Origin: Mycobacterium sp.
GTDB lineage: Bacteria > Actinomycetota > Actinomycetes > Mycobacteriales > Mycobacteriaceae
NCBI GenBank assembly: GCA_016197405.1
Contig: JACPVR010000029.1
Span: forward strand, 1-64,000
Length of the DNA: 64,000 nucleotides
Direction: 5' to 3'
Shown here: piece after piece, positions 25,367 to 34,510 of the stretch
Numbering within the stretch: position 1 is the first letter of the stretch
Layout: the number at the start of each line of letters is the position of its first letter
Program-made: the position numbers and the translations under genes
Notes under the pieces: model-generated
What the model was told of the DNA's origin: nothing
The model's database searches: none
What the model saw: the letters and a program-made list of their open reading frames with translations, nothing else

Positions 25367-26700
25367 GATCCACCTCCCGTGGGCATCATCATGCCGGGCA
25401 GACCGTCGGCGGGGTTGGTCGCCTGCGCCTCCGCGGCCAGCGGAATGCTGGGGTCGCGGATCAACGCCGGATCGGGCGCCGGCGCCGGAGCGGGCGCAGG
25501 TGCCGGCGGGTTGGGCCCGGTCGGCGGGATGTAATCAGGCCGCAGCCAGTCCTCGCTGTAGGTGATCTCGTTGGGCCGCGCCTGCGTTCCCACGAACAGG
25601 TTCTGCCCGATCGGCAGGAAGTTGTACTGCCGGTTCTTGATGATCGGTGCGAGGTACTGCGTGCACAGCTTGGCCGACTGCTCGGCGCCGAGCCGCGACG
25701 CCGCCTGGACGGCGCCGCACAGGAACGACACCGGGTTCTGGAAGTTGGCCAGTGCCAGCACGCTGGTCGCCGCGCCCTGGGCGGGCTGATAGATGTTGAC
25801 GTAGTTCTGCAGCGTGTTCGGCGCGACGTGCAGCAACTGCTTGATGTCGTCGAGGCTGTTGTTGAGCGTCTGGCTGACCGACGCCAGCTTGTCCGACGTG
25901 GTGCCCAGCGTCTCGCGGTTGTCGGCGACGAAGGTCTGCACCTCCCCGACGGCGCTGTTGAGGTCGCGGATCGCCGCGGACACCTCACCCGGATCGTCGG
26001 CGAGCAGCCCGGTCACGTTGGCCAGGTTCTGATTGAGCTGACGCATCAGGTCGGTGCTGCTCTGCAGCGCATCCACCAGGATCGACAGATTCTTGATGGT
26101 GCCGAAGATGTCGCCGCTGTGGTCGCCGAGCGCCGAGAACGCCTGTGACAGCTTGATCAGCGTGTTGCGGATGTTGGCGCCCTCGCCGCGCAGGTTGTCG
26201 GCGGTGGTGTTGATCAGCGAGCCCAGCGTGCTGGTGCCGCCCGGCTCGGTGGGCTGCAGGTTCTCCGAGAGTCGCAGCAACTGCGCACGAATGTCGTTCC
26301 ACTCCACCGGGACCGCGGTGCGCTCCTGCGGTATCACGGCGTGGTCCTCCATCACCGGTCCGCTGGAGTAGACCGGGGTGAGCTGGATCGAGCGCCCCGT
26401 CACCAGGGCGGGCGACAGGATCGCGGCCTTGGCATCGGCAGGCACCTTGACGCTGCTGTCGTACCAGAACGTCACCTTGACCCGCTGCGCCTCCGGTTCG
26501 ATCTTGGAGATCTGGCCGACCGGGACGCCGAGGACACGGACGTCGTCACCGACGAAGATCATGTTGCTGTTGTCGAAGTAGGCCACGACCTCGTTGCGGT
26601 TGATCGGGCCGCCCGAGCGCAGCAGCACCGCGACGCCGGCCAGCAGCGTCACGATCAGGACCGCGGCGATGCCGATCTTGCTGTTCCGGGAGACGTTCAC
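25363..26700 (-). CDS. mceD: MceD subunit of Mce transporter
   Basis: The 445-residue protein has an N-terminal helix (IGIAAVLIVTLLAGVAVLLR), the MCE domain (FDNSNMIFVGDDVRVLGVPVGQI), a helical tube region with repeated Asn/Leu-rich segments, and a Pro/Ala repeat (about 405-425). Overlaps both neighbours by 4 bp, so all are translationally coupled. Confidence 0.93.
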   Translation of the reverse strand: MNVSRNSKIGIAAVLIVTLLAGVAVLLRSGGPINRNEVVAYFDNSNMIFVGDDVRVLGVPVGQISKIEPEAQRVKVTFWYDSSVKVPADAKAAILSPALVTGRSIQLTPVYSSGPVMEDHAVIPQERTAVPVEWNDIRAQLLRLSENLQPTEPGGTSTLGSLINTTADNLRGEGANIRNTLIKLSQAFSALGDHSGDIFGTIKNLSILVDALQSSTDLMRQLNQNLANVTGLLADDPGEVSAAIRDLNSAVGEVQTFVADNRETLGTTSDKLASVSQTLNNSLDDIKQLLHVAPNTLQNYVNIYQPAQGAATSVLALANFQNPVSFLCGAVQAASRLGAEQSAKLCTQYLAPIIKNRQYNFLPIGQNLFVGTQARPNEITYSEDWLRPDYIPPTGPNPPAPAPAPAPAPDPALIRDPSIPLAAEAQATNPADGLPGMMMPTGGGS

Positions 26701-28100
26701 TGGCCGCCCTCCGTTCCTGCGACGGGCCCGGGCGGCGGTCCCAGCGGCGCCGGAACCGACTGCGTCACCTCAGGAATCTGCCCGGGTGCCGGGATCGCGG
26801 TGGGCGCGACCGACGGCACCGGTGTCGACGCGACGCCGGGCGGCGCGATGGCCGGCGGTCCCGGCGGCGGGCCGCCGGGCGGCGGTGCGGGCAACGGCTC
26901 GCGGTACGGGTAGCAGCCGGTCGGGCCGGGCAGCGGCAGCCCGGGCGGACCGCAGCCCTGATCGCCGGGATTACCGGTGATCGCGTCGGGCAGATTGAGA
27001 TTCGGTTCGCCGCCCTGCCCGGTGCGCGGGTACGGCACCGGCAGCGCCGGCGTGCCGGGCTGACCGGTCTGCGGATCGGTGAGCTCCGAAGGCAGTTTGA
27101 CGTTGGGGTCCAGACCGAGGTCGGAGAACGCGGCGTCGATGAACGGCTGAACGAACTGGCCGGGCATCAAGTTGGCGATATAGGACTTGAAGAACGGTCC
27201 ACCGGCCACGGATTCGCCCAGCGCCATGGCGTAGGTGCTGAGCATCTTGATCGACTTCTGCACACGGTCCTTGCGGTTGTCGATGGTGGTCAGTACACCG
27301 TTGAGCTTCTCGAGGGCGGGCTTCATGGTGGTGCGGTTGTCGGCGATGAAACCCTGCACCTGCTGGCTCAGATACGAGATGTTGCCTGAGATCTGGTCCA
27401 GCGCCGCACTCTGATTCTGCAATTCGGCCATCAGCGCGTTGGTGTCGCGGATCAGGCTGACCACCTGGTCACTGCGTTCGGAGAGCACCGTGGTGGCCTT
27501 GTTGGCGTTGGACAGCAGATCGCGCAGCTGCTGGTCCTTCTGGTTGAGCACATCGGAGAATCGCGCCACACCCTCGACGGCGACCTTGAGGTCGGGCGGG
27601 GTCTGCGAGAACGTCTCGGACAGCACCCGCAGCGAGTCCGACAGCTGATCGGTGTTCAGGCCGCTGATGGTCGCCGACAGATCACCCAGGGCGTCGGGCA
27701 GTTGGTACGGCGAGGTGGTGCGGTCCGCCGGGATGGTCTGCTTGAGATTGCCGTCGCCGCGCGGGGTGATCTCGAGGTACTTGGTGCCCAGCAGGCTCTT
27801 GGTCTTGATCGCCGCCTCGGAGCGGTCGCCCAGGCGAATGTTCTTGTCCACCTTGAACTTCACCAGCACGTGCTGGCCGTCCAGCGAAATGCTGGTGACC
27901 TGGCCCGCCCGGAATCCGGAAACCTGGACTTCGGCGTTACCGGCCAGACCGCCGGCCTCGGCGAAATACGCCGAGTAGGTCTTGCCCTGGTTGAAGCCGG
28001 GCAGCTTCTGGTAATTCAGCGCAGCCAGCACGATCGCGGTTATGCCGATGATGCCGACCAAGCCGATGACGAAGGGATTGCGTTCAGCGAAGGGTTTCAT
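26697..28100 (-). CDS. mceC: MceC subunit of Mce transporter
   Basis: The 467-residue protein starts MKPFAERNPFVIGLVGIIGI (ATG 28100 overlaps the mceB stop by 4 bp, which decides against a longer start), has the MCE domain (EAGGLAGNAEVQVSGFRAGQV) and an unusually Pro/Gly-rich C-terminal quarter typical of MceC. The long Pro-rich tail probably protrudes in the periplasm. Confidence 0.93.
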   Translation of the reverse strand: MKPFAERNPFVIGLVGIIGITAIVLAALNYQKLPGFNQGKTYSAYFAEAGGLAGNAEVQVSGFRAGQVTSISLDGQHVLVKFKVDKNIRLGDRSEAAIKTKSLLGTKYLEITPRGDGNLKQTIPADRTTSPYQLPDALGDLSATISGLNTDQLSDSLRVLSETFSQTPPDLKVAVEGVARFSDVLNQKDQQLRDLLSNANKATTVLSERSDQVVSLIRDTNALMAELQNQSAALDQISGNISYLSQQVQGFIADNRTTMKPALEKLNGVLTTIDNRKDRVQKSIKMLSTYAMALGESVAGGPFFKSYIANLMPGQFVQPFIDAAFSDLGLDPNVKLPSELTDPQTGQPGTPALPVPYPRTGQGGEPNLNLPDAITGNPGDQGCGPPGLPLPGPTGCYPYREPLPAPPPGGPPPGPPAIAPPGVASTPVPSVAPTAIPAPGQIPEVTQSVPAPLGPPPGPVAGTEGGQ

Positions 28101-29125
28101 CGCGGCGCGCACCTCCCGGTGTCCTGCCCGGCGACCTTGACGTAGACCGGTTGGCCGCCCTTGCCGTTGAGCTTGAGCGACACATCGCACAGGTAGAAGC
28201 TGAAGAAGTCACCGTAGAGACCTTGACGGTTGAGCACCTGATAGGCGTCGGGCAGCGTGTTGATCAGGTTGTCGAAGTAGTCGTTGTCGGCGACGACGAT
28301 GCCTGCGGCACGGTCGGTTTCGTGCAAGGTGTCCTTCAACGGTGCCCTGGCCTCGGTGAGCAGATCGGCGATGGTGCCCGCAGCGGCGTTGGTGTACGCC
28401 AGCCCGTTGGCGATATCGGACTTGCGCGCCGCCAGTCCCTGCACGAGTTCGGACAGTGCGCTCACTCCCTTACCGAACTGATCGCTCTGTCCGGCAAGTG
28501 AACCCATGACGGTGTTGAGGTTGACGATGACATCGCCGATGAGCTGATCGCGGTCGGCCAGCGTGTTGGTCAGTGCCGCGGTCTGGGACAGGAACGAACC
28601 GATGGTCGCACCCTGACCCTGCAACGCGCTGATCAGCTGACCCGAGAGTTTGTTGATCTCGTCGGGACTCAGCGCCCGGAACAGCGGCCGGAAACCGCCG
28701 ATGAGCGCATCCAGATCGAGCGCGGGCTCGGTCTGCGCCAACGGGATGGTGGCGCCCGGGTTGAGCTTCTTGGTGCCACCGGCACCCTCGACCAGCGACA
28801 GATAGCGTCCGCCGATCAGGTCGTCGTAGCGGATGACCGCGCGGGTGCCCTCGGTCAGCACCACGGTGTCGTCGGCGGTGAAATCGACTGTCAGGGTGCC
28901 GTCGTCGTTGACGGCGATGTCCTGCACCTTGCCGACCTCGACACCGGCGATGCGGACGAAATCGCCGCCCTTCAAGCCGGTGACGTTCGCGAACTGCGCG
29001 CGGTAGTCGTGCTCCTTCTCGAAGCGCAACTGGCCGAAGACGGCGAACAGCGCAAACATACCGAGCAGGCAGACCACCACGAAGATGGTCAAACGCCAGA
29101 TGGCGCCGCCCAGGTTGTCTTTCAC
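28097..29125 (-). CDS. mceB: MceB subunit of Mce transporter
   Basis: The 342-residue protein has a membrane anchor (LTIFVVVCLLGMFALFAVFG), the MCE domain (NVTGLKGGDFVRIAGVEVGKV), the Mce helical region and the C-terminal YLCDVSLKLNG cysteine motif common to MceB. It is 55 nt after mceA and coupled to mceC. Confidence 0.93.
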   Translation of the reverse strand: MKDNLGGAIWRLTIFVVVCLLGMFALFAVFGQLRFEKEHDYRAQFANVTGLKGGDFVRIAGVEVGKVQDIAVNDDGTLTVDFTADDTVVLTEGTRAVIRYDDLIGGRYLSLVEGAGGTKKLNPGATIPLAQTEPALDLDALIGGFRPLFRALSPDEINKLSGQLISALQGQGATIGSFLSQTAALTNTLADRDQLIGDVIVNLNTVMGSLAGQSDQFGKGVSALSELVQGLAARKSDIANGLAYTNAAAGTIADLLTEARAPLKDTLHETDRAAGIVVADNDYFDNLINTLPDAYQVLNRQGLYGDFFSFYLCDVSLKLNGKGGQPVYVKVAGQDTGRCAPR

Positions 29126-29180
29126 TGCCTTTGCCTTTCAGCTGTCTGCGTTGTCGTGCGTCGGAGTCGGTGGGGTGCGG

Positions 29181-30662
29181 TTACGGCGACGGCGCCGCCG
29201 GAACGGGAAGCGGGACCGGTGGCAGCGGCGTGGGCTGCTGGCCGGGGAACGGAACCGTGAAGGGTTCCGAGCCCGGCGTCGCGCCGGGATCACGCGGTGC
29301 CCCCGGCGGCGGGGCCGGCGGCAGGTTGTTCCAGATCGGGGTGCCGTCGGGGTTGTACATCGGCGCGCCGTAGGGGTAGTCACCCGGTGCCGGAATGACC
29401 GCGGGCGGATTGCCGGCGTTCGGTCCGGGCGCGGGGCCGCCGAACAGGTTGCGGATGCTGGGCGGTTCCGGCACGCCGCGGGTGGTCGGCAGGTAGTTCG
29501 CGTAGGCCGGGAAGCCGATGCCCGGGTTGGGCCGGATGTCCACGCCGGTACCCCAACCGGTGTTGGTGACGAGCTGACGCACCGGCCAGTTGTTGTCGAC
29601 GATGGGCAGCGAACCGCAGCCCGGCTTACCGCCGGGGCCGCCCTTGGCGCCGACGATCGGCAGGTTCTGCGGGTAGCGGTACTGGTCGTCGCCGGCCAGC
29701 GCGCCGCCGTCGACGATGAACGATTTGCCGTTGCCGCCGGTCGCGTCGTAGGCGCCGTTGTCCAGCAGCCACTTCGCGCCGACCAGCATGCAGGTGTACT
29801 CGGGGTTGTACTTGAACAGCAGGTTGGTCGTCGGTTCCAGGACGTTGACGGCCTTGATCAGGTTCTGCTGGTTGGGTGCCAGCAGCGCGATACCGCTGTT
29901 GGACAGTCCGATGACGTTGAGCAGCAACGCATCCAGCGGTTTGGCGTTGTCCTTGATCGTGACGCTGGTGGTGCTCAGCTGGTCAAGGGTGTCGATGATG
30001 TTCTTGGCGGCGCCGCTGTAGGCATCGCTGAAACCGGCCAGTGCCTGCCAGTCGGCCCGGATGGTCTCACTGCGTGGATTGAGTGCCAGCAGCACCTGGT
30101 TGGCGTCGGTGGTGGCCTGCCCGATCCGCTCGCCCTGGCCGCGCACACCATCGGCCAGTGCGGTGAGCACGGCGTTGATCTTGGAGGTGTCGATCTGGTC
30201 GAGGAGCCCCACGAGGTTCTGGAAGACGGTGTTGACCTCGGTGCTGACGTTCTTGGAGACCAGCACCTGGCCCGCCGCCAACCGTTTGGCGCTGGGATCC
30301 TCCGGATAGACGAGGTCGACGAACTTCGCGCCGAACACCGTCGTCGCACGGATCTGCGCGCCGACGTTCTCCGGGATGTACTTGACCTGGTCGGGGTCGA
30401 TCTCCAGGCGCAGCGAGACCGGGGTGGGGCCCGCGCCGCCGCCGCTGATGGAGCTGACCCGGCCGACCTGCACGCCGCGCAGCTTGACCTTGCCACCGGT
30501 TTCCATCACCAGACCGGAACGATCGGAGGTCAGCGTGACATCGACGTATTTCTTCAGGGACCCGGTGAACAGTGCCCCGGTCCCCCAGGCCAGGAACATC
30601 AGGAAGGCGATCAGAATCGCCGTCCACCAGGCCGGATGCAGTCCCTTGCTGTCGTCGTCCAT
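29181..30662 (-). CDS. mceA: MceA subunit of Mce transporter
   Basis: The 493-residue protein has the anchor AWWTAILIAFLMFLAWGTGALF, the MCE domain (SDRSGLVMETGGKVKLRGVQVGRV, about 45-75), the long helical domain and a Gly/Pro-rich C-terminus with a Cys pair (EYTCMLV, KPGCGSLP). It is 15 nt downstream of yrbEB. The MceA tip is thought to contact the lipid donor. Confidence 0.93.
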   Translation of the reverse strand: MDDDSKGLHPAWWTAILIAFLMFLAWGTGALFTGSLKKYVDVTLTSDRSGLVMETGGKVKLRGVQVGRVSSISGGGAGPTPVSLRLEIDPDQVKYIPENVGAQIRATTVFGAKFVDLVYPEDPSAKRLAAGQVLVSKNVSTEVNTVFQNLVGLLDQIDTSKINAVLTALADGVRGQGERIGQATTDANQVLLALNPRSETIRADWQALAGFSDAYSGAAKNIIDTLDQLSTTSVTIKDNAKPLDALLLNVIGLSNSGIALLAPNQQNLIKAVNVLEPTTNLLFKYNPEYTCMLVGAKWLLDNGAYDATGGNGKSFIVDGGALAGDDQYRYPQNLPIVGAKGGPGGKPGCGSLPIVDNNWPVRQLVTNTGWGTGVDIRPNPGIGFPAYANYLPTTRGVPEPPSIRNLFGGPAPGPNAGNPPAVIPAPGDYPYGAPMYNPDGTPIWNNLPPAPPPGAPRDPGATPGSEPFTVPFPGQQPTPLPPVPLPVPAAPSP

Positions 30663-30677
30663 CGATACCCCGGGCCG

Positions 30678-31529
30678 CTATCCGGCCAAGTTGAAGCTGC
30701 CGGACTGACCGTAGACGGCCAGCGAGATCATCACCGTGACCAGCGCCGCGATGATCAGTGACGTGCGGACGGCACGGCCGACGGCCTCGCCGACACCCGC
30801 CGGACCGCCCGAAGCGGTGAAACCGTAATAGGTGTGCACCAGCATGATGGCGAACGCCATCGCTACGGCCTGCAGGAACGACCAGATCAGGTCGACCGGA
30901 TTGAGGAAGGTCCGGAAGTAGTGGTCGTAGACGCCGGTGGACTGTCCGTAGATGAATGTGGTGCCCACCCGGGCGGCCAGGAATGACATCAGCACGGCCA
31001 CGCAGTACAGCGGGATCACCACGATGATGCCGGCGATGACGCGCGAGGACGCCAGGTAGGCGATGGTGCGGATGCCGATGACTTCGAGGGCGTCGATCTC
31101 CTCGTTGATGCGCATGGCACCCAGCTGTGCGGTGGCACCGGCGCCGATGGTGGCGGCCATGCCGACACCGGCGGTCAGCGGGGCGATGAGCCGCACGTTG
31201 AAGAAGGCCGATGCGAAACCGGTGAGGGCCTCCACGCCGATGGACGCGAACTGGTTGTAGCCCTGGACGGCGACCAGCGCGCCGGTGGACAGCGTCAGGA
31301 AGCCGACGATGGCGATGGTGCCGCCGATGACCGCGAGCGCACCCGCACCCAGTCCCATCTGCGCGATGAGCCTGATGACCTCGCCGCGGTAGTAGACGAC
31401 GGCGTCGGCCATACCGCGCAGCGTGTAGCCGTAGAACTTGGTCTGGCGCCCGATGCGGTTCCAGCCGTCGGCCCAGCCGTCGAGGGTGCGGCGAAGCCTG
31501 ATCCGGCCCGTCGTGGAGTAGGCGGTCAT
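30678..31529 (-). CDS. yrbEB: YrbEB permease of Mce transporter
   Basis: The 283-residue MlaE-type permease has five to six helices and the signatures GGTIAIVGFLTLSTGALVAVQGYNQ and QLGAMRINEEIDALEVIGI, the EExDALxxxG loop being the coupling helix for the MceG ATPase, which is encoded elsewhere. Overlaps yrbEA by 4 bp (ATGA). Confidence 0.94.
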   Translation of the reverse strand: MTAYSTTGRIRLRRTLDGWADGWNRIGRQTKFYGYTLRGMADAVVYYRGEVIRLIAQMGLGAGALAVIGGTIAIVGFLTLSTGALVAVQGYNQFASIGVEALTGFASAFFNVRLIAPLTAGVGMAATIGAGATAQLGAMRINEEIDALEVIGIRTIAYLASSRVIAGIIVVIPLYCVAVLMSFLAARVGTTFIYGQSTGVYDHYFRTFLNPVDLIWSFLQAVAMAFAIMLVHTYYGFTASGGPAGVGEAVGRAVRTSLIIAALVTVMISLAVYGQSGSFNLAG

Positions 31530-32293
31530 GACGTGGCCTGCACGCCGACGGCGGTGGCGAGGACGTTGATGACGAACAGCGCGATGAAGGTGAAGACCAC
31601 GGTCTCGTTCACCGCGTTACCGACGCCGGCCGGGCCACCGCCGACCGAAATGCCCTTGTAGCAGGCGATCAAGCCGGCGGACAGGCCGAACAGCGTGGCC
31701 TTGACCAGGGCGACGACGACGTCGGCGGGACCGGTCAGCAGGGTCAGGCCTGCGACGAAGGCGCCCGGCGTGACGTGCTGGACGAAGACCGAGAAGAAGA
31801 AGCCACCGGCGATACCGACGACGACCACCGAAGCCGACAGCAGCAGTGCGACCAGCGTCGCGGCCAGGACGCGCGGTACGACGAGGGCCTGGATCGGGTT
31901 GATCCCCATGACCCGCAGGGCGTCGAGTTCTTCGCGGATGGTGCGGGCGCCGAGGTCGGCGCACATCGCGGTGGCGCCGGCGCCGGCGACCACCAGCACC
32001 GTGACGATGGGCCCGATCTGGGTCACCGTGCCGATCGCGGCGCCGGTTCCGGAGAAGTCTGCGGCACCGAACTCCACCAACAGGATGTTGAAGGTGAAGA
32101 CCAGCAGCACCGTGAACGGGATGGACAGCATCAGGGTGGGCACGATCGAGACCCGGGCCACGAACCAGGTCTGCAAGATGAACTCCCGCCAGGCGAACGG
32201 CGGCCGGAACATCGCCACAAAGGTGTCCAATGCCATGGCAAAGAACCCGCCGACGGAACGTACGGGTTTGGCGAAGGACGCAGCGGTGACCAT
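31526..32293 (-). CDS. yrbEA: YrbEA permease of Mce transporter
   Basis: The 255-residue MlaE-type permease contains ADLGARTIREELDALRVMGINPI, the coupling loop, and GVGNAVNETVVFTFIALFVINV near the C-terminus. It pairs with YrbEB. Its ATG has no Shine-Dalgarno of its own and directly abuts the stop codon of an upstream 25-codon leader ORF with a strong ribosome site, so translation is probably by re-initiation. Confidence 0.94.
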   Translation of the reverse strand: MVTAASFAKPVRSVGGFFAMALDTFVAMFRPPFAWREFILQTWFVARVSIVPTLMLSIPFTVLLVFTFNILLVEFGAADFSGTGAAIGTVTQIGPIVTVLVVAGAGATAMCADLGARTIREELDALRVMGINPIQALVVPRVLAATLVALLLSASVVVVGIAGGFFFSVFVQHVTPGAFVAGLTLLTGPADVVVALVKATLFGLSAGLIACYKGISVGGGPAGVGNAVNETVVFTFIALFVINVLATAVGVQATS

Positions 32294-32371
32294 CTATTGG
32301 GCCTGAAGGCTGCCGGCGGCGACCGGGGCAGCTCGCGGAGCGCTATGTGGGATGGCTCGACGTGGCTTCAT
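32294..32371 (-). CDS. 25-residue leader ORF before yrbEA
   Basis: GGAGGT (32382-32387, minus strand) lies 10 nt before an ATG opening MKPRRAIPHSAPRAAPVAAGSLQAQ-stop (written here in full as it is the whole product in two parts of a basic, Ala/Pro-rich peptide). Its TAG is immediately followed by the yrbEA ATG. The ribosome site is much better than anything before yrbEA. It may couple or tune mce translation. No homology can be judged at this length. Confidence 0.5.
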   Translation of the reverse strand: MKPRRAIPHSAPRAAPVAAGSLQAQ

Positions 32372-32387
32372 CCGACGTTTTACCTCC

Positions 32388-32784
32388 GACCCATTTCCCG
32401 TTACCTGCGTGAAAATTGTGACTCCTGACACAGAACTGCCGACGAACGTACACCACCGTTTTCCTGGCGAGCAACAGATCCGCAATCCTAGTGACAGCAC
32501 TGCGGGAACCCGCGTCCTGGGCACCCACAGCCACGTGATCTTCGCACATCGTGCGGACTCGGGTTACTCGTTCTCCTGGTTCACGTCCGCCGTGGGACCG
32601 ATCCGGGACGCTCAGCAAACACGGCGGAGCGCAGCGCATTCGGCGCTGTTTTTCGGTTTTCACCGTGGGCGAAATTACCTGACATCACCCGTTGCCGCGG
32701 ACGCTATCCGACCGCGGAGAATCTGCGGGCGGAATTTGTCGAACTGCGATCCAGATTGCGGTCCTGGTACTCCGCGCACTGCGT
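32388..32784. other. Intergenic control region between mce operon and TetR gene
   Basis: About 400 bp between the leader ORF and the divergent TetR gene with no convincing gene. It must hold the mce operon promoter; I could not pick a unique -10/-35 pair for it, nor a clear palindrome matching a known operator. The length is notable in this compact genome. Confidence 0.6.
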
Positions 32785-32790
32785 TAACGT
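32785..32790 (+). promoter_or_regulatory. -10 element of TetR gene, leaderless
   Basis: TAACGT, 6 nt before ATG 32797, within the palindrome GTTAAC; no Shine-Dalgarno. Confidence 0.5.
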
Positions 32791-32796
32791 CTTTTC

Positions 32797-33459
32797 ATGA
32801 CATCGTCGGCAGCAGCCGATGAACCGGGTAGCCGGAACCGGGCAGCCGACCCGACCGTGCAATCCGGCGTGCCACAGCGACGGCGCCGCTGGGCCAAAAC
32901 CGACGCGACGCAGGAGCGCATTCTGCAGGCGGCCACCGCCGTATTCCGGGAGAACGGTTATAGCGCCGCCACCATCGGCGATGTGGTGGTCGCGGCGGGC
33001 GCCAGCATCGGCAGCATCTATCACCACTTCGGCGGGAAATCCGAACTCTTCCTGGCGATCAACGAACAGATGGCGGCGGGGGTGGCCACCCGCATCGACG
33101 CCGCAGGCAGTGCCGATATGCCGGCGTCCTTCGAGGCCCAGGCCCGGGCCTACCTCGAGGCGGTCTGGGCCTACCGCGATATCGCAGTGGTGCTGGCCGC
33201 CGACGACGTTCCCCCGGGATTCGACCGGATTCGGCGTGAAGCCATGCGGGCACGTTTCCAGAAATGGGTCGCGATACTCGATATCGATGCCTCGGTGACC
33301 GGTCAACTGATGGCCCGCGCCGTGATCGCGGTGCTCAACGAATCGGCGTTGATGGTGATGTGTTGTCCCGACGCTGACACCGCCCGCCCGGTGATCGACG
33401 CCGCGGTGGATTGCCTCAACCGGCTCACCGCAACTGCGACGTCGTCGCCATCGACGTAA
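32797..33459 (+). CDS. TetR-family transcriptional regulator
   Basis: The 220-residue protein has a disordered N-terminus (1-40) and a TetR helix-turn-helix at about 45-90 (RILQAATAVFRENGYSAATIGDVVVAAGASIGSIYHHFGGKSELF). The C-terminal ligand domain is not assignable. Being divergent from yrbEA across a 500-bp spacer makes it the leading candidate regulator of the mce operon, as TetR-type Mce3R is for mce3; that is inference. Confidence 0.9.
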   Translation: MTSSAAADEPGSRNRAADPTVQSGVPQRRRRWAKTDATQERILQAATAVFRENGYSAATIGDVVVAAGASIGSIYHHFGGKSELFLAINEQMAAGVATRIDAAGSADMPASFEAQARAYLEAVWAYRDIAVVLAADDVPPGFDRIRREAMRARFQKWVAILDIDASVTGQLMARAVIAVLNESALMVMCCPDADTARPVIDAAVDCLNRLTATATSSPST

Positions 33460-33496
33460 AGCAGTTATCTGTCGACTTTTGTCTACCCTGACGTCG

Positions 33497-33524
33497 ATCG
33501 GCGTGACGAATATTCGACGCCGAT
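33497..33524. repeat. Imperfect inverted repeat after TetR gene
   Basis: ATCGGCG and CGCCGAT flank a perfect CGAATATTCG palindrome (33507-33516), giving a near-continuous dyad with a 2-nt bulge. It could terminate the TetR transcript or be an operator of the hydrolase gene 130 bp downstream. Confidence 0.45.
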
Positions 33525-33652
33525 AAAGGAGCGCAATTCCGGCCAATGTCGCACGGCCGCCGACATTTCCCCGCAGCCCGCGACGATGACCGCTGTTCGC
33601 CGTCCCGATGCCCGTCGGTAACGTCTCCGGCAAGCCCGTCGAGAGGACTGCC

Positions 33653-34504
33653 GTGAGCACATCCGAGATCGTTGAATTCTCCGGCGTCGACGGGGTCACC
33701 CTGGTCGCCGACGAGTGGAACCGCACCGCCGAGCAGCCCGCCGGCCGGCCCACCATCCTGATGCTGCACGGCGGCGGCCAGAACCGGCACTCCTGGAAGA
33801 ACACCGGACAGGTGCTGGCTGACCTGGGTTACCGCGTCGTCGCGGTCGACACCCGCGGACACGGTGACAGCGACCGGGCGCCGGGGGCCGACTACGCGCT
33901 GGAGACGCTGACCACCGATGTCCTGCACATCATCGACGACATCGGCACGCCGGTGGTGCTGATCGGGGCCAGCATGGGCGGGCTGACCGGCATCATGGTC
34001 GCCGACGCCGCCGGACCGGCCAAGGTCACCAAACTGGTCCTGGTGGATGTGGTTCCCCGGTTCGAGAAGACCGGCAGCGCCCGTATCCGGGACTTCATGT
34101 TCAACCACGTACACGGTTTCGACTCGCTGGAAGAGGCCGCCGACGCCGTCGCCGAATACCTGCCGCACCGGCCCAGGCCTCGCAGCCCCGAGGGGCTGAA
34201 GAAGAATCTGCGGTTTCGCGACGGCCGGTGGTACTGGCACTGGGATCCGGCGTTCCTGTCCAAGCCGCAGGACGACCCGTTCGAGCGCACCGACAAGATG
34301 GAGGCCGCGGCGATGCGGCTACAGATCCCGTTGCTGCTGATCAGGGGCAAACTGTCCGATGTCGTGAGCACCGAGAATGTCAACGACTTCCTGGCGAAAG
34401 TGCCGCACACCGAGTTCGTCGAGCTCTCCGACGCCGGGCACACCGCGGCCGGCGACGACAATGACGCTTTCAGTGACGTCGTCGTCCAGTTCGTGAATCG
34501 CTAG
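33653..34504 (+). CDS. Alpha/beta hydrolase, non-haem peroxidase-like (BpoB type)
   Basis: The 283-residue protein has the oxyanion motif HGGGQNRHSW (39-48), the Ser107 nucleophile in GASMGG, the acid in RGKLSDVVS and the His in DAGHTAAGD. HGGGQ with GxSMGG is common among cofactor-free bromoperoxidase-like hydrolases. GTG 33653 is chosen by alignment with the family start. It may be the BpoB counterpart (Rv1123c by position), not certain. The 193 bp upstream contain the dyad at 33497 and no convincing gene. Confidence 0.8.
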   Translation: MSTSEIVEFSGVDGVTLVADEWNRTAEQPAGRPTILMLHGGGQNRHSWKNTGQVLADLGYRVVAVDTRGHGDSDRAPGADYALETLTTDVLHIIDDIGTPVVLIGASMGGLTGIMVADAAGPAKVTKLVLVDVVPRFEKTGSARIRDFMFNHVHGFDSLEEAADAVAEYLPHRPRPRSPEGLKKNLRFRDGRWYWHWDPAFLSKPQDDPFERTDKMEAAAMRLQIPLLLIRGKLSDVVSTENVNDFLAKVPHTEFVELSDAGHTAAGDDNDAFSDVVVQFVNR

Positions 34505-34510
34505 CGGCCG

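Noticed and set aside
33546..33656. 36-codon leader ORF ending in a GTGA overlap with the BpoB-like gene
   Set aside because: The candidate ribosome site AAAGGAG is 14 nt from its ATG, too far, and the Arg/Ser-rich product looks non-coding; not strong enough to list as a gene.
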